DNA from: Rhodospirillaceae bacterium
GTDB taxonomy: Bacteria; Pseudomonadota; Alphaproteobacteria; Rhodospirillales; Casp-alpha2
Direction of reading: 5' to 3'
Assembly: GCA_002696205.1 (NCBI GenBank)
Contig: NZRL01000206.1
Location: 17,483-68,128 of the forward strand
Length of the DNA: 50,646 bases
A program made the translations under genes and the position numbers. Below are positions 14,654 to 23,602 of the stretch, piece after piece. The notes below the pieces were generated by a model, which made no database searches, was not told where the DNA came from, and saw only the letters and a program-made list of their open reading frames with translations. The stretch's first letter is position 1; every line of letters begins with the position of its first letter.

Positions 14654-15136
14654 TTATTCCGTGTCGTCGACACTCCAGATGCGGGCATGCTGGCCGTCGC
14701 CGGAGGCCGGGATCATACGGACACGCTCGCTGATTCCCGCGTCGGTGAACTCACGTTCGATCGCCAACAGGGTTCCCGCCGGATGATCGCAGAGCGCCGC
14801 CATATCGGCGCATTCACGGCGCGCGGCGTCCATCGCCGCCAGCATGTCGGGCGCGCCGTACTGGTCATAGAGATGCGCGGCAAGCGCGCGCTCGGCCTCC
14901 GCCACCTCGGCGTCGGGCACGACCGCGACCTGCACGAAGGTCGACCGCCCGAAATTTCCCAGGCCCATCCACCCGCTTTTGAACGCCAACTGGCGTTTGT
15001 TGGACCAGGTTGCCGGATCACTCTCGTCCGCCTGGAATTCAAAGGTCCCGGAGACCGCCCACTCCCCCGGCTGGGCCGGGTCCTCGAAAACGTTCTCGTC
15101 GGATTGATCCATGCGGATCGTGCGTGCGAATTTCAT
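14654..15136 (-). CDS. Conserved alphaproteobacterial hypothetical, DUF6505-like
   Basis: The 160-aa soluble protein begins MKFARTIRMDQSDENVFEDP and continues GEWAVSGTFEFQ. It then has a helical region with ALAAHLYDQYGAPDMLAAMD and ends EREFTDAGISERVRMIPA. No signal peptide, membrane segment or catalytic motif is obvious. I recall this start as typical of DUF6505; the function is unknown. It lies 168 bases upstream of bufA on the same strand, but the distance suggests a separate transcript. It is divergent from the protease gene at 15216. Confidence 0.65.
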   Translation of the reverse strand: MKFARTIRMDQSDENVFEDPAQPGEWAVSGTFEFQADESDPATWSNKRQLAFKSGWMGLGNFGRSTFVQVAVVPDAEVAEAERALAAHLYDQYGAPDMLAAMDAARRECADMAALCDHPAGTLLAIEREFTDAGISERVRMIPASGDGQHARIWSVDDTE

Positions 15137-15215
15137 TTGAGCGTCTGCCTCCCTTGGCGTGGCCTTTCAATATAGAGGGCGGCATACACCGGCGCATCAT
15201 GGTAAAGAAAACGGC

Positions 15216-16208
15216 ATGCTGTCTCGTCTTTTCATCGCCCCGCTCCTCGCCTTGCTGCTGTCGGCTATTCAACCCGCGCCGGCGGCCCGCGCCCAGGGCA
15301 TCGATGCCGCCGCCGTCGCCGAGGCCGTCCGTTCCGTTGTCGTCGTGTTGCCGCGCTGGCGCAACGTACGGCCCGGATTCGCACCGCGCAGCGGCGATCC
15401 ACGCGTCGCGCCCGAAGGATCGGGCGTCGCGATCCTGGCGGGCGGCTACGTAGTGACTAACGATCATGTCCTGGGCGACGCAATCAGCGTGTCGCTGCGC
15501 CTGGCCGACGGACGCAGGGCGCCGGCCGAAATCGTCGGCCGCCACAAGGCGACCGATATTGCCTTGTTGAAGACGACCGCCGACCTGACCGTCGCCGAAC
15601 CGGGGCCGATGCCCGGCATCGCCGCGCCCGTCTGCGCCATCGGCAATCCGTTCGGCCGGGGGCTTTCCGTCTCCTGCGGCGTGGTCTCGGCAATCGGTCG
15701 GGCCAACGCCGGTTTCAACGAGATCGAAGATTTCATTCAGACCGACGCGGCGGTCAATCCGGGCGGGTCGGGCGGCGCGCTGGTCGATGGCCGAGGGCGG
15801 TTCGTCGGCATGGTCTCGGCGATCTTCGCGCAAGGGTCCGACGCCAATATCGGCGTGAATTTTGCCGCGTCCCGTCGCTTGGTCGACCGGGTCGTCCGCG
15901 ACCTTGCCGAGTTCGGCGCCGTCCGCGAAGGCACCGCCGGGATCGACGTCCGGCCCCTTACCCCCGAAGAGGCGGCCGTGAACGCGGGCGTCGGTGTGGT
16001 CGAGGTCGCGCGGGACGGCCCGGCGCTTGCCGCCGGGATCGAAGCCGGCGACATCGTCACCCGGGTCGGGGACCGCCCGGTGACCGCGCCCGGCGAGTTC
16101 CACGCGGCCCTGTTCCGCCACCGGCCCGGCGCGGAGGTTCAGATGACGGTTCGGCGCGGCGACGTGGAACGGCAGGTGACCGTAACCCTCGCCCCGCAGG
16201 CGCCGTAA
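15216..16208 (+). CDS. Periplasmic trypsin-like serine protease with one PDZ domain
   Basis: The 330-aa precursor has a signal peptide (about 1-26, ending AARA) and a DegP/HtrA-type protease domain with triad H84 (TNDHV), D114 (TDIALLK) and S185 (NPGGSGGAL). The motif before the serine is GGSGG rather than the usual GNSGG. One PDZ domain (about 235-325: GVVEVARDGPALAAGIEAGD, IVTRVGDRPV) follows. This is the DegS-like layout with a cleavable-looking signal, suggesting a quality-control or regulatory protease in the periplasm. ATG 15216 starts the signal peptide; an upstream in-frame extension to 15159 is unlikely. The next gene starts 4 bases after its stop. Confidence 0.88.
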   Translation: MLSRLFIAPLLALLLSAIQPAPAARAQGIDAAAVAEAVRSVVVVLPRWRNVRPGFAPRSGDPRVAPEGSGVAILAGGYVVTNDHVLGDAISVSLRLADGRRAPAEIVGRHKATDIALLKTTADLTVAEPGPMPGIAAPVCAIGNPFGRGLSVSCGVVSAIGRANAGFNEIEDFIQTDAAVNPGGSGGALVDGRGRFVGMVSAIFAQGSDANIGVNFAASRRLVDRVVRDLAEFGAVREGTAGIDVRPLTPEEAAVNAGVGVVEVARDGPALAAGIEAGDIVTRVGDRPVTAPGEFHAALFRHRPGAEVQMTVRRGDVERQVTVTLAPQAP

Positions 16209-16212
16209 CCTC

Positions 16213-17004
16213 ATGAATTTCGCGTCGCCCGAAACTCCTGCCCTGCCCGATGCGGCCATGGATGTCGATTTCCAGGCGCTGTCCGATGCCCGCCTCGCGG
16301 AAATGGAAACAGCGGCGAAGGCCGTCGGCGACAGTCTGGCCGAATTGTCCGCCCAGGGCACGACGCTGGTCGGCGACGTTCTGAAGGGTCAGGGCGAGTT
16401 CCTGCAATGGGACCATTACCCCGCGGGCGACGTTTATGATCGGGCCAGCCACGCCCAGTACTATTATCACGCCCATCCGGCCGACAACCGGACGCCCGGC
16501 TACCCCGATGGGCTCTGGGCCGCCGAGCATGGGCATTTTCATACGTTCCTGCGGGCCGAGGGCATGCCCCCGGGGTCTGTTCCGGCACCCTTATCGGATG
16601 GTCATACGGGCGGGACCGGCGACGCGCTGAGCCATATCGTGGCGATTTCCATGGGCCGCGACGGCCTGCCGATGCGGCTGTTCACGACCAACCGATGGGT
16701 CACCGGCGAACAATGGCACGATGCCGAAACGGTGATCGGGTTGATCGACCGGTTCACGGTCACCAGCCCCGTACCGTCACGCCCGGTGAATTCCTGGATC
16801 ACCCATATGCTGCGCCTGTTCCGCCCGCAGATCGAGATTCTGCTGCGCCGGCGGGACACCGCCCTGGCCGATTGGCGAGCCCGCCATCCCGATACCGAAA
16901 CGCCGGCCCATGAAGACCGTGGCCTGGAAGTGACTTCGATGACCGTCATCGACATCGCGGATCAGATCGAGGCTCTGGCGGCGGAGCGGGCCCGCCGCGC
17001 GTAA
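16213..17004 (+). CDS. Conserved hypothetical protein, DUF6969-like
   Basis: The 263-aa protein has no signal peptide or membrane segment. A helical start (LSDARLAEMETAAKAVGD) leads to a conserved middle with GEFLQWDHYPAGDVYDRASH, AQYYYHAHP, EHGHFHTFLR and DALSHIVAISMGRDGLPMRL. The many His residues suggest metal binding, but no known catalytic motif is recognised. I recall HGHFHTFLR in DUF6969 proteins, with moderate certainty. It lies 4 bases after the protease gene, so the two are probably co-transcribed. It converges on the CoA-transferase gene, whose end is 2 bases away. Confidence 0.65.
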   Translation: MNFASPETPALPDAAMDVDFQALSDARLAEMETAAKAVGDSLAELSAQGTTLVGDVLKGQGEFLQWDHYPAGDVYDRASHAQYYYHAHPADNRTPGYPDGLWAAEHGHFHTFLRAEGMPPGSVPAPLSDGHTGGTGDALSHIVAISMGRDGLPMRLFTTNRWVTGEQWHDAETVIGLIDRFTVTSPVPSRPVNSWITHMLRLFRPQIEILLRRRDTALADWRARHPDTETPAHEDRGLEVTSMTVIDIADQIEALAAERARRA

Positions 17005-17006
17005 GC

Positions 17007-18218
17007 TCATTCGTCGGAGATCACCGCGCCCGCGTCGATCAACGCCTGGATCTCGTCGGCGCCGTAACCGTGTTCTGCCAGGACCTCGCGGGTGTGCTGG
17101 CCGTAGACGGGCGCCCCGTGATCCGTTTTCTGCGGCGTGCCGGAGAACTTCACGGGCATGCCCAATGCCTTGGCACTGCCGAGGGTCTTGTGCGGCACGT
17201 CGATGACCATTTCGCGGGCGATGGCGTGGGGGTCGGCGTGCATCTGGTTGATGTCGAACACGGGGCCGGCGGGCAGGCCGACCTCTTCGAACTTGGCCAG
17301 CCATTCGTCCGATGTCTTCGATTTGAAGATCGGCGTCAGGACCTCTTCCAATTCCTTCAGGTTCGCCATGCGGCCGGTGTTCTCGGCGAAGCGCGGATCG
17401 TCGGCGATCTGAGGATTGTCGAGCGCGGTGAGAAGCCGTTCCCAGGTCCGCTGATTGGCGGCACCACAGGTGATCCAGCCGTCCGACGTTTCGAACGCCT
17501 GATAGGGCGCGTTCAAGGGGTGGGCCGAGCCCATGGCGCCCGGCGAGACGCCCGTGGCGAAGGCGATCGCCGATTGCCAATAGGTATGGATGATCCCGGC
17601 CTCGAACAGCGAGGTATCGACAAGCTGTCCTTCGCCGGTCTTCAGCGCGTTGGCATAAGCGGCGGAAATGCCCATCGCCGCCAGGATGCCGGCGGTGATA
17701 TCGGTGATGGGGGCGCCGACCTTGCAGGGCGGCCTTCCCGGGCCTTCGCCGGTGATATGCATCAGACCCGACATGCCCTGGGCGATCAGATCGAAGCCGC
17801 CGCGTTCGGCATACGGCCCGGTCTGACCGAAGCCGGAGATCGAACACCAGACCAGTTTCGGGTTGGTCTTCTTCAGGTCTTCGTACGCGAGGCCCAACTT
17901 GGCCATCGTGCCCTGGCGATAGTTCTCGATGACGACGTCGGCGTCGGCGGCCAACTTGCGGACGACTTCCTTGCCGCCTTCGGTCTTGAGGTCCACGGCG
18001 ACGGACCGCTTGCCCCGGTTCATGACCAGGAAGGCGGCGGCTTCGTCCTCGATCTTCGGCGGCACGGCGCGGCGGGTATCGTCACCTCCCGGCACCTTCT
18101 CCACCTTGATCACGTCGGCTCCCATGTCGGCCAGCATCAGGGCGCAAGTCGGCCCCGCCATCACATGAGTAAGGTCGATCACCTTCATCCCCGCCAGGGG
18201 GCCGTCGCCACGGGCCAT
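17007..18218 (-). CDS. CaiB/BaiF family (class III) CoA-transferase
   Basis: The 403-aa protein moves CoA between carboxylic acids. It shows LAGMKVIDLTHVMAGPTCAL, ADMGADVIKVEKV, MNRGKRSVAVDLKT, ISGFGQTGPYAERGGFDLIA and GRPPCKVGAPITDITAGILA, where D173 is the expected aspartyl-CoA nucleophile. The C-terminal GAPVYGQHTREVLAE block is also typical. The substrate cannot be read from the sequence; formyl-, oxalyl-, succinyl- or citramalyl-type acids are all possible. It lies 69 bases downstream of the aminotransferase gene on the same strand, so a role in the same glyoxylate/C2-C4 acid route is inferred. Confidence 0.9.
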   Translation of the reverse strand: MARGDGPLAGMKVIDLTHVMAGPTCALMLADMGADVIKVEKVPGGDDTRRAVPPKIEDEAAAFLVMNRGKRSVAVDLKTEGGKEVVRKLAADADVVIENYRQGTMAKLGLAYEDLKKTNPKLVWCSISGFGQTGPYAERGGFDLIAQGMSGLMHITGEGPGRPPCKVGAPITDITAGILAAMGISAAYANALKTGEGQLVDTSLFEAGIIHTYWQSAIAFATGVSPGAMGSAHPLNAPYQAFETSDGWITCGAANQRTWERLLTALDNPQIADDPRFAENTGRMANLKELEEVLTPIFKSKTSDEWLAKFEEVGLPAGPVFDINQMHADPHAIAREMVIDVPHKTLGSAKALGMPVKFSGTPQKTDHGAPVYGQHTREVLAEHGYGADEIQALIDAGAVISDE

Positions 18219-18244
18219 GCCGCATCCTCCGTTCGTTTTTCCGA

Positions 18245-18282
18245 CCGGCGTGACCCCTTTGCCACGCCGGGTGGTCTTTTTT
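18245..18282 (+). terminator. Terminator-like hairpin facing against the operon
   Basis: CCGGCGTG (18245-18252) pairs with CACGCCGG (18263-18270), and TTTTTT follows at 18277-18282 on the plus strand. Both flanking genes are on the minus strand, so in this orientation it would stop antisense transcription. The minus strand has the hairpin but no U-tract. Confidence 0.4.
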
Positions 18283-18287
18283 ATATC

Positions 18288-19472
18288 CTAGTCTTCGCGC
18301 GCCTGGGGATTGACCAGGTAGTCCATGGCCGCGTCGACACCGCCTTTTTCATGCGGCACCTTGGCGAGGTCCAACCCCATTTCGACGCCGGACAGCGTGC
18401 CCATGAGCATCAGTTCGTTGAAGTCGCCCAGGTGGCCGATGCGGAAGACCTTGTCGGCGACCTTGTTCAACCCATTGCCGAGCGACATGTCGAAGGCATC
18501 CAGGGTCACTTTCCGGAAGTTGTCGGCGCTGTGGCCTTCCGGCATCATCACGGCGGTCAACACGGGGGAGTATTCCTTCGGCTCCTGACACAGGACCTCC
18601 AGCCCCCAGGCGCGGACGGCGCGGCGGGTCGCTTCGGCGAACCGCTGATGGCGGGCGAAGACGTTGTCGAGACCTTCCTCCATCAGCATATCGACCGCTT
18701 CCTTCAGGCCGTAAAGCAGGTTGGTCGCGGGGGTGTAGGGGAAATAGCCGGTCTTGTTCATGTTGATCATTTCGTCCCAGGCCCAATAGGACTTGGGCAG
18801 GCTGGCCGATTTGGAAACCTCGACCGCCTTGTCCGAAACGCAGTTGAAGCTGATGCCCGGCGGCAGCATCAGGCCCTTTTGCGAGCCGGCGACGGCGACG
18901 TCGACGCCCCATTCGTCCTGACGGAAATCGGCCGAGGCGAGGCCCGAAATGGTATCGACCATAAACAACGCCGGATGGCCCGTGCGGTCGATGGCATCGC
19001 GGACCAGCTTGACCCGCGAGGTCACGCCGGTCGAGGTCTCGTTATGGACCATGCAGACGGCCTTGATCTCGCGGTCGGTGTCTTCGTTCAGACGCTTTTC
19101 GATGGCGGCGGCATCGACACCGTGGCGCCAGTCGCCGTCGATGAATTCCGGCACCAGGCCGAGACGCAACGCCAGGTTCTTCCACAGCGTCGCGAACTGA
19201 CCGGTTTCGTACATCAGGATGCGGTCGCCCGGCGACATGGTGTTGGCAAGCGCCGCTTCCCAGGCACCCGTGCCCGAGGCCGGATAGATGATGACCTCGC
19301 AGTTTTCGGTCTTGAAGACCTTCTTCATGCCGTCCAGGCAGGCATGGGCCAGATCGGCGAAATCGGGGCCGCGATGGTCCATCACCGCGGCGTCCATGGC
19401 GCGCAGGATACGATCGGGCGTGTTGGAAGGTCCGGGGATCTGCAGGAAATGACGGCCGCGTCGCACAGTCAT
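18288..19472 (-). CDS. Serine--glyoxylate type aminotransferase (PLP-dependent)
   Basis: The 394-aa class V aminotransferase has QIPGPSNTPDRILRAMDAAV, MDHRGPDFADL, YPASGTGAWEAALANTMSPG, MVHNETSTGV, a VDTISGLAS metal/PLP region and VAGSQKGLMLPPG with K199 as the expected PLP lysine. This pattern fits SgaA, which converts serine plus glyoxylate to hydroxypyruvate plus glycine; alanine-glyoxylate activity is an alternative. The frame extends to 19550, but ATG 19472 has GAGGAC upstream and begins just before the conserved region. It is divergent from the FAD/Fe-S dehydrogenase gene, which could supply glyoxylate-like 2-oxoacids. Confidence 0.9.
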   Translation of the reverse strand: MTVRRGRHFLQIPGPSNTPDRILRAMDAAVMDHRGPDFADLAHACLDGMKKVFKTENCEVIIYPASGTGAWEAALANTMSPGDRILMYETGQFATLWKNLALRLGLVPEFIDGDWRHGVDAAAIEKRLNEDTDREIKAVCMVHNETSTGVTSRVKLVRDAIDRTGHPALFMVDTISGLASADFRQDEWGVDVAVAGSQKGLMLPPGISFNCVSDKAVEVSKSASLPKSYWAWDEMINMNKTGYFPYTPATNLLYGLKEAVDMLMEEGLDNVFARHQRFAEATRRAVRAWGLEVLCQEPKEYSPVLTAVMMPEGHSADNFRKVTLDAFDMSLGNGLNKVADKVFRIGHLGDFNELMLMGTLSGVEMGLDLAKVPHEKGGVDAAMDYLVNPQARED

Positions 19473-19540
19473 GATCGGATGTCCTCGTTTTAAATCGGTT
19501 GCGGGCACGCAAGCCTGCGGCCCTTCATTGAGCGAACCGG

Positions 19541-19556
19541 AATTATGCATACAATT
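19541..19556. promoter_or_regulatory. AT-rich imperfect palindrome in the divergent promoter region
   Basis: AATTATGCATACAATT lies in the 19473-19749 gap between the divergent aminotransferase and dehydrogenase genes. It reads AATTGTATGCATAATT on the other strand, resembling AT-rich operators of GntR/FCD regulators. A GntR/FCD gene sits at the end of the plus-strand pair, so local control is possible. The rest of the gap (19557-19749) is AT-rich with no gene seen. Confidence 0.25.
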
Positions 19557-19749
19557 TTTTAGCAGACAACCCGGATTTCGAAAAGACCGCGTTATTTCAA
19601 CTCATACCTTTGATTTAAAACATTTTATTTTGCATTCCGGCCGTCGTTTTGAGCAAAATATGACGCCAAAGAAATTCCCATATTGAATTTTGAATTCATT
19701 TTGATACACTCGCGCGCACCCCTCCCCGTATGATGGAGCACCGTCGCCC

Positions 19750-22700
19750 ATGACGCCCCCGACCGACCTTTCCGCCGCCGCCCAGACCACCTCCACCGCC
19801 GACGCGGCCAACGCCGTACCGGGCGCGCCGGGGGCGATCCACCGCCGCCGGGATAAGGGCGATCCCGCCCTGGCGCGCCGCTTGAAAGGTGCGATCAAGG
19901 GCGCGGTCCTGTTCGATCCGTTCTCCAGGGGCCGCTATTCCACCGACGCCTCCATCTATCAGATCGAACCCTTGGGCGTCGTCGTGCCGGAAGACGCCGA
20001 GGACGTGGAAGCCATCATCAACATCGCCCGCGACGAAGGCGTGCCGATCCTCCCCAGGGGCGGCGGCACCTCGCAATGCGGGCAGACCGTGGGCGAGGCG
20101 CTGGTTGTCGATCTGTCCAAGAACCTGAACAAGATTCTCGATTTCGACGCCTCGGGCCGCCAGGCCCTGGTCGAGCCGGGCTTGGTGCTGGATCATCTGA
20201 ACGCCTACCTGAAACCGCACGGCCTGTGGTTCCCGGTCGACGTGTCGACCTCGTCCCGCGCGACCATCGGCGGCATGGCCGGGAACAATTCCTGCGGCTC
20301 GCGGTCCATCGTCTACGGCACCATGCGCGACAACGTCCGCGCCATCGACGCCGTCACCATGGACGGCCAAGCCATGCAGTTCGGCGAGGTGTCATCGAAT
20401 GCGCCGGCCGCCAGCCTGACCCCGGAGCAGCAGGACATGGTCGCCAATCTGTTGACCATCGGCCGGCGCGAATCCGATCACATCAAGGAGAGCTTCCCCG
20501 ATCTGATGCGCCGGGTCGGCGGGTACAACATCGACTCGCTGATGCCGGGCGGCGCCTACAAAGGGTCCTGGGCCGACGCCACCCTGTACCGCCCACAGAC
20601 CCATCCGAACCTGGCGCATCTTTTGATCGGGTCGGAAGGCACGCTGGCCTTTTCGACCAAGCTGCACCTGGACCTGCAGCCCCTGCCGAAACACAAGGTG
20701 CTGGGCGTCTGTCATTTCCCGACCTTCTACAAATGCATGGACGCGGCGCAGCATCTGGTGACGCTGGGTCCGGCGGCGGTCGAGCTGGTCGACCGCACGA
20801 TGATCGGCCTGGCCCGCGATATCGAGATTTTCCGCCCGACCGTCGAACGCTTCGTCCAGGGCGAGCCCGACGCCCTGCTGCTGGTCGAGTTCGCGGGCGA
20901 GGAGTTGGAGCCGCAGCTCGCCAAGCTCAAGCAGCTCGTCGAGATGATGGGCGACCTGGGCTTCCCGGGCGCGGTGGTCGAGGCCGTCGATCCGGCCTTC
21001 CAGCGCGACATCTGGGAAGTCCGCAAATCGGGCCTCAACATCATGATGTCGATGAAGGGCGACGGGAAACCGATCTCCTTCGTCGAGGATTGCGCCGTGC
21101 GCCTGCCGGACCTGGCCGAATACACGGACCGTCTGACCCAGGTCTTTCACAAGCACGGCACGGAAGGGACCTGGTACGCCCATGCCTCCGTCGGGACATT
21201 GCATGTCCGGCCCGTGGTGAATTTGAAACAGGACCTGGGTGCGAAACAGATGCGCGCCATCGCCGAAGAAGCCTTCGAGATGGTCCGCGAGTACAAGGGC
21301 TCCCACTCGGGCGAGCATGGCGACGGCCTGGTCCGGTCCGAATTCCACGAAGCCATGTTCGGCACGCGAATGGTCGAGTCCTTCAAGGAAGTGAAGACCG
21401 AGTTCGATCCCGAGGGCCTGATGAACCCGGGCAAGATCGTCGATCCGCCCAAGATGGACGACCGCAGCCTGTTCCGCTTCAAGCCGGGATACGAAACCCA
21501 GAAGATTGACACGTTTCTCGACTGGTCCGACTGGGGTGGTTTCGCCGGCGCGGTCGAGATGTGTAACAACAACGGCGCCTGCCGCAAACGCGACGCCGGG
21601 GTGATGTGCCCGTCCTTTCGCGCGACCGGCGACGAACAGCACCTGACCCGTGGCCGTGCCAACACCCTGCGCCTCGCGATCTCGGGTCAGCTCGGCCCCG
21701 ACGCCTTCGCCTCCGACGACATGGCGGCGACGATGAAGCTCTGCGTCGGCTGCAAGGGCTGCAAGCGGGAATGCCCGACGGGCATCGACATGGCTCGGAT
21801 GAAGATCGAATTCCTGAACGCCTACAACAAGCGCCACGGCCTTCGGATGTTCGACAAGCTGGTCGCCTACCTGCCGCGCTACGCCCCGATGGCGTCGAAG
21901 ATTTCCTGGGCCTTGAACCTGCGCGACAAGATCCCGGGCATGGCCTGGATTTCCGAAAAGATGTTCGGCTTCGCGGCGAACCGCACGCTGCCCCGTTGGG
22001 CCGCCGCCCCCGACCGGAGCGAAGGCGTCCCCGGCCCGGGCGAGGCCTGCCCCGTCGGCCCGGCGGTGGTCCTGCTGGGCGATACCTTCAACACCTATTT
22101 CGAGCCGGAAAATCTGCGCGCCGCACGCCGGGTGCTGACGGCTGCCGGATACCGCGTGGTCACCGCGCAGGCGCCGGACAAATCCCGGCCGCTCTGTTGC
22201 GGGCGGACGTTCCTGGCCGCCGGTCTCGCCGAGGAAGCGAAGAAGGAAGCGGCCCGAACGCTGGAAGCCCTGATGCCCTACGTCAACGCGGGCGTGCCCA
22301 TCGTCGGGTTGGAGCCGTCGTGCCTGCTGACCCTGCGCGACGAATTCACGGTGCTGCTGCCCGGCGAGGAGACCAAGGCGCTGGCCGAGAAGGCCATGCT
22401 GTTCGAGGAGTTCCTGGCATCCGAGGCCGAGGCCGGGAACCTGAACTTGCCGCTGAAAGACACCGGTGCGGGCAAGGCGCTGCTGCACGGCCATTGCCAT
22501 CAGAAGGCATTCAACGTCATGAGCAACGTCGAAAAAACCCTGCGCCTGGTGCCGGGGCTGGAGGTCGAAACGGTCGACAGCAGCTGTTGCGGCATGGCCG
22601 GGGCCTTCGGTTACGACAAGGACAACGTCGCCGTATCCAAACGCATGGGCGAGCTGTCGTTGCTGCCCGCCGTGCGGGGTGCGGACGCCGATACGGTCGT

Positions 22701-22803
22701 CGTCGCCGACGGCACCAGTTGCCGCCATCAGATCGCCGACGGCACACCGCGCGAGGCGGTCCACGTCGCCCAGGTTCTCGAACGTTATCTGGAAACGGAA
22801 TAA
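19750..22803 (+). CDS. FAD-linked and Fe-S D-2-hydroxyacid dehydrogenase (YdiJ type)
   Basis: The 1017-aa fusion has three parts. An FAD-binding PCMH domain comes first (about 60-300: GVPILPRGGGTSQCGQTVGE, GGMAGNNSCGSRSIVYGTMR). An FAD-oxidase C-terminal domain follows (about 310-590: THPNLAHLLIGSEGTLAF, GSHSGEHGDGLVRSEF, MNPGKIVDPP). The last part is Fe-S: a cluster motif C665-x2-C668-x2-C671-x3-C675-P and two CCG-type cysteine regions (LCCGRTFLAAGL, SSCCGMAGAFGYD). Length and order equal E. coli YdiJ, a D-2-hydroxyglutarate dehydrogenase, and also resemble D-lactate and glycolate dehydrogenases. It probably passes electrons to quinones at the membrane. The GntR gene begins 4 bases after its stop. 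Confidence 0.93.
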   Translation: MTPPTDLSAAAQTTSTADAANAVPGAPGAIHRRRDKGDPALARRLKGAIKGAVLFDPFSRGRYSTDASIYQIEPLGVVVPEDAEDVEAIINIARDEGVPILPRGGGTSQCGQTVGEALVVDLSKNLNKILDFDASGRQALVEPGLVLDHLNAYLKPHGLWFPVDVSTSSRATIGGMAGNNSCGSRSIVYGTMRDNVRAIDAVTMDGQAMQFGEVSSNAPAASLTPEQQDMVANLLTIGRRESDHIKESFPDLMRRVGGYNIDSLMPGGAYKGSWADATLYRPQTHPNLAHLLIGSEGTLAFSTKLHLDLQPLPKHKVLGVCHFPTFYKCMDAAQHLVTLGPAAVELVDRTMIGLARDIEIFRPTVERFVQGEPDALLLVEFAGEELEPQLAKLKQLVEMMGDLGFPGAVVEAVDPAFQRDIWEVRKSGLNIMMSMKGDGKPISFVEDCAVRLPDLAEYTDRLTQVFHKHGTEGTWYAHASVGTLHVRPVVNLKQDLGAKQMRAIAEEAFEMVREYKGSHSGEHGDGLVRSEFHEAMFGTRMVESFKEVKTEFDPEGLMNPGKIVDPPKMDDRSLFRFKPGYETQKIDTFLDWSDWGGFAGAVEMCNNNGACRKRDAGVMCPSFRATGDEQHLTRGRANTLRLAISGQLGPDAFASDDMAATMKLCVGCKGCKRECPTGIDMARMKIEFLNAYNKRHGLRMFDKLVAYLPRYAPMASKISWALNLRDKIPGMAWISEKMFGFAANRTLPRWAAAPDRSEGVPGPGEACPVGPAVVLLGDTFNTYFEPENLRAARRVLTAAGYRVVTAQAPDKSRPLCCGRTFLAAGLAEEAKKEAARTLEALMPYVNAGVPIVGLEPSCLLTLRDEFTVLLPGEETKALAEKAMLFEEFLASEAEAGNLNLPLKDTGAGKALLHGHCHQKAFNVMSNVEKTLRLVPGLEVETVDSSCCGMAGAFGYDKDNVAVSKRMGELSLLPAVRGADADTVVVADGTSCRHQIADGTPREAVHVAQVLERYLETE

Positions 22804-22807
22804 GCCC

Positions 22808-23500
22808 ATGGACGAAACGCCCGCCACGCCCATCGCCCGCCCGTCGCTGCACGACACCATCGTCAACCGCATCCGGTCGATGATCTATGACGGCGATCTG
22901 AAACCGGGCGAGAAGGTGCCGGAGAAAATGCTCTGCGAGACTTTGGGCATTTCCCGCACGCCGCTGCGCGAGGCGTTGAAGGTCCTGGCGTCGGAAGGCA
23001 CACTGGAACTGCTGCCCAACCGGGGGGCGCGGGTCGCGCGCCTGACCGCCGAGGACGTGGACGAGATGTTCCCCGTGATGGGCGCGTTGGAAGGCCTTTC
23101 GGGTGAACTGGCCTGCGCCAAGGCGACGGACGCCGATATCGCCGAACTGCGCGCCCTGCACTACCAGATGGCGCTGCATCATACCCGGGCGGAGCGGGCC
23201 GAGTATTTCGCCATCAACCAGAAGATCCACGAAAAGATCATGGCCGTGGCGGGCAACGACCTGCTGGTCACGATGTACGAAGGGCTGGCCGGGCGCATCC
23301 GCCGCGCGCGGTATATTTCGTCCATCACCTCCGGCCGGTGGGACGAGGCCATGGCAGAACACGAGGAAATTCTGGCGGCCCTGGAAGCCCGCGACGCCCC
23401 CCGCCTGGCCGCCATCCTGAAAGGTCATCTTCGCAATAAATGCGAGGCGGTGAAGGAAGTCCTGCGCAGCGACGGCAAGAGCGACGAAGCCGCCGCCTGA
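22808..23500 (+). CDS. GntR family transcription regulator, FCD type
   Basis: The 230-aa regulator has an N-terminal winged HTH (IRSMIYDGDLKPGEKVPEKM, LCETLGISRTPLREALKVLA) and an all-helical FCD effector domain (VMGALEGLSGELAC, FHEKI-like FAINQKIHEKIMAVAGNDLL, HEEILAALEARD) with the Asp/His pattern that holds a metal and an organic acid. The start at 22808 is 4 bases after the dehydrogenase stop, so the pair is an operon and the protein probably regulates this locus in response to its hydroxyacid substrate. An ORF extension to 22679 lies within the dehydrogenase and is ignored. Confidence 0.93.
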   Translation: MDETPATPIARPSLHDTIVNRIRSMIYDGDLKPGEKVPEKMLCETLGISRTPLREALKVLASEGTLELLPNRGARVARLTAEDVDEMFPVMGALEGLSGELACAKATDADIAELRALHYQMALHHTRAERAEYFAINQKIHEKIMAVAGNDLLVTMYEGLAGRIRRARYISSITSGRWDEAMAEHEEILAALEARDAPRLAAILKGHLRNKCEAVKEVLRSDGKSDEAAA

Positions 23501-23602
23501 CCTCCGCCATCCCAGGCACCCCGATCCGATGACGCAGAGGTGATCCCCGGTGAGCGGCGGCCTCTGCTAAACAGGCCCCGATAACAGAGGGGTCCGTTTT
23601 CG

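Noticed and set aside
20392-22872. 826-codon open frame on the minus strand
   Set aside because: It is the antisense of the FAD/Fe-S dehydrogenase gene, has no family signature and no ribosome-binding site.
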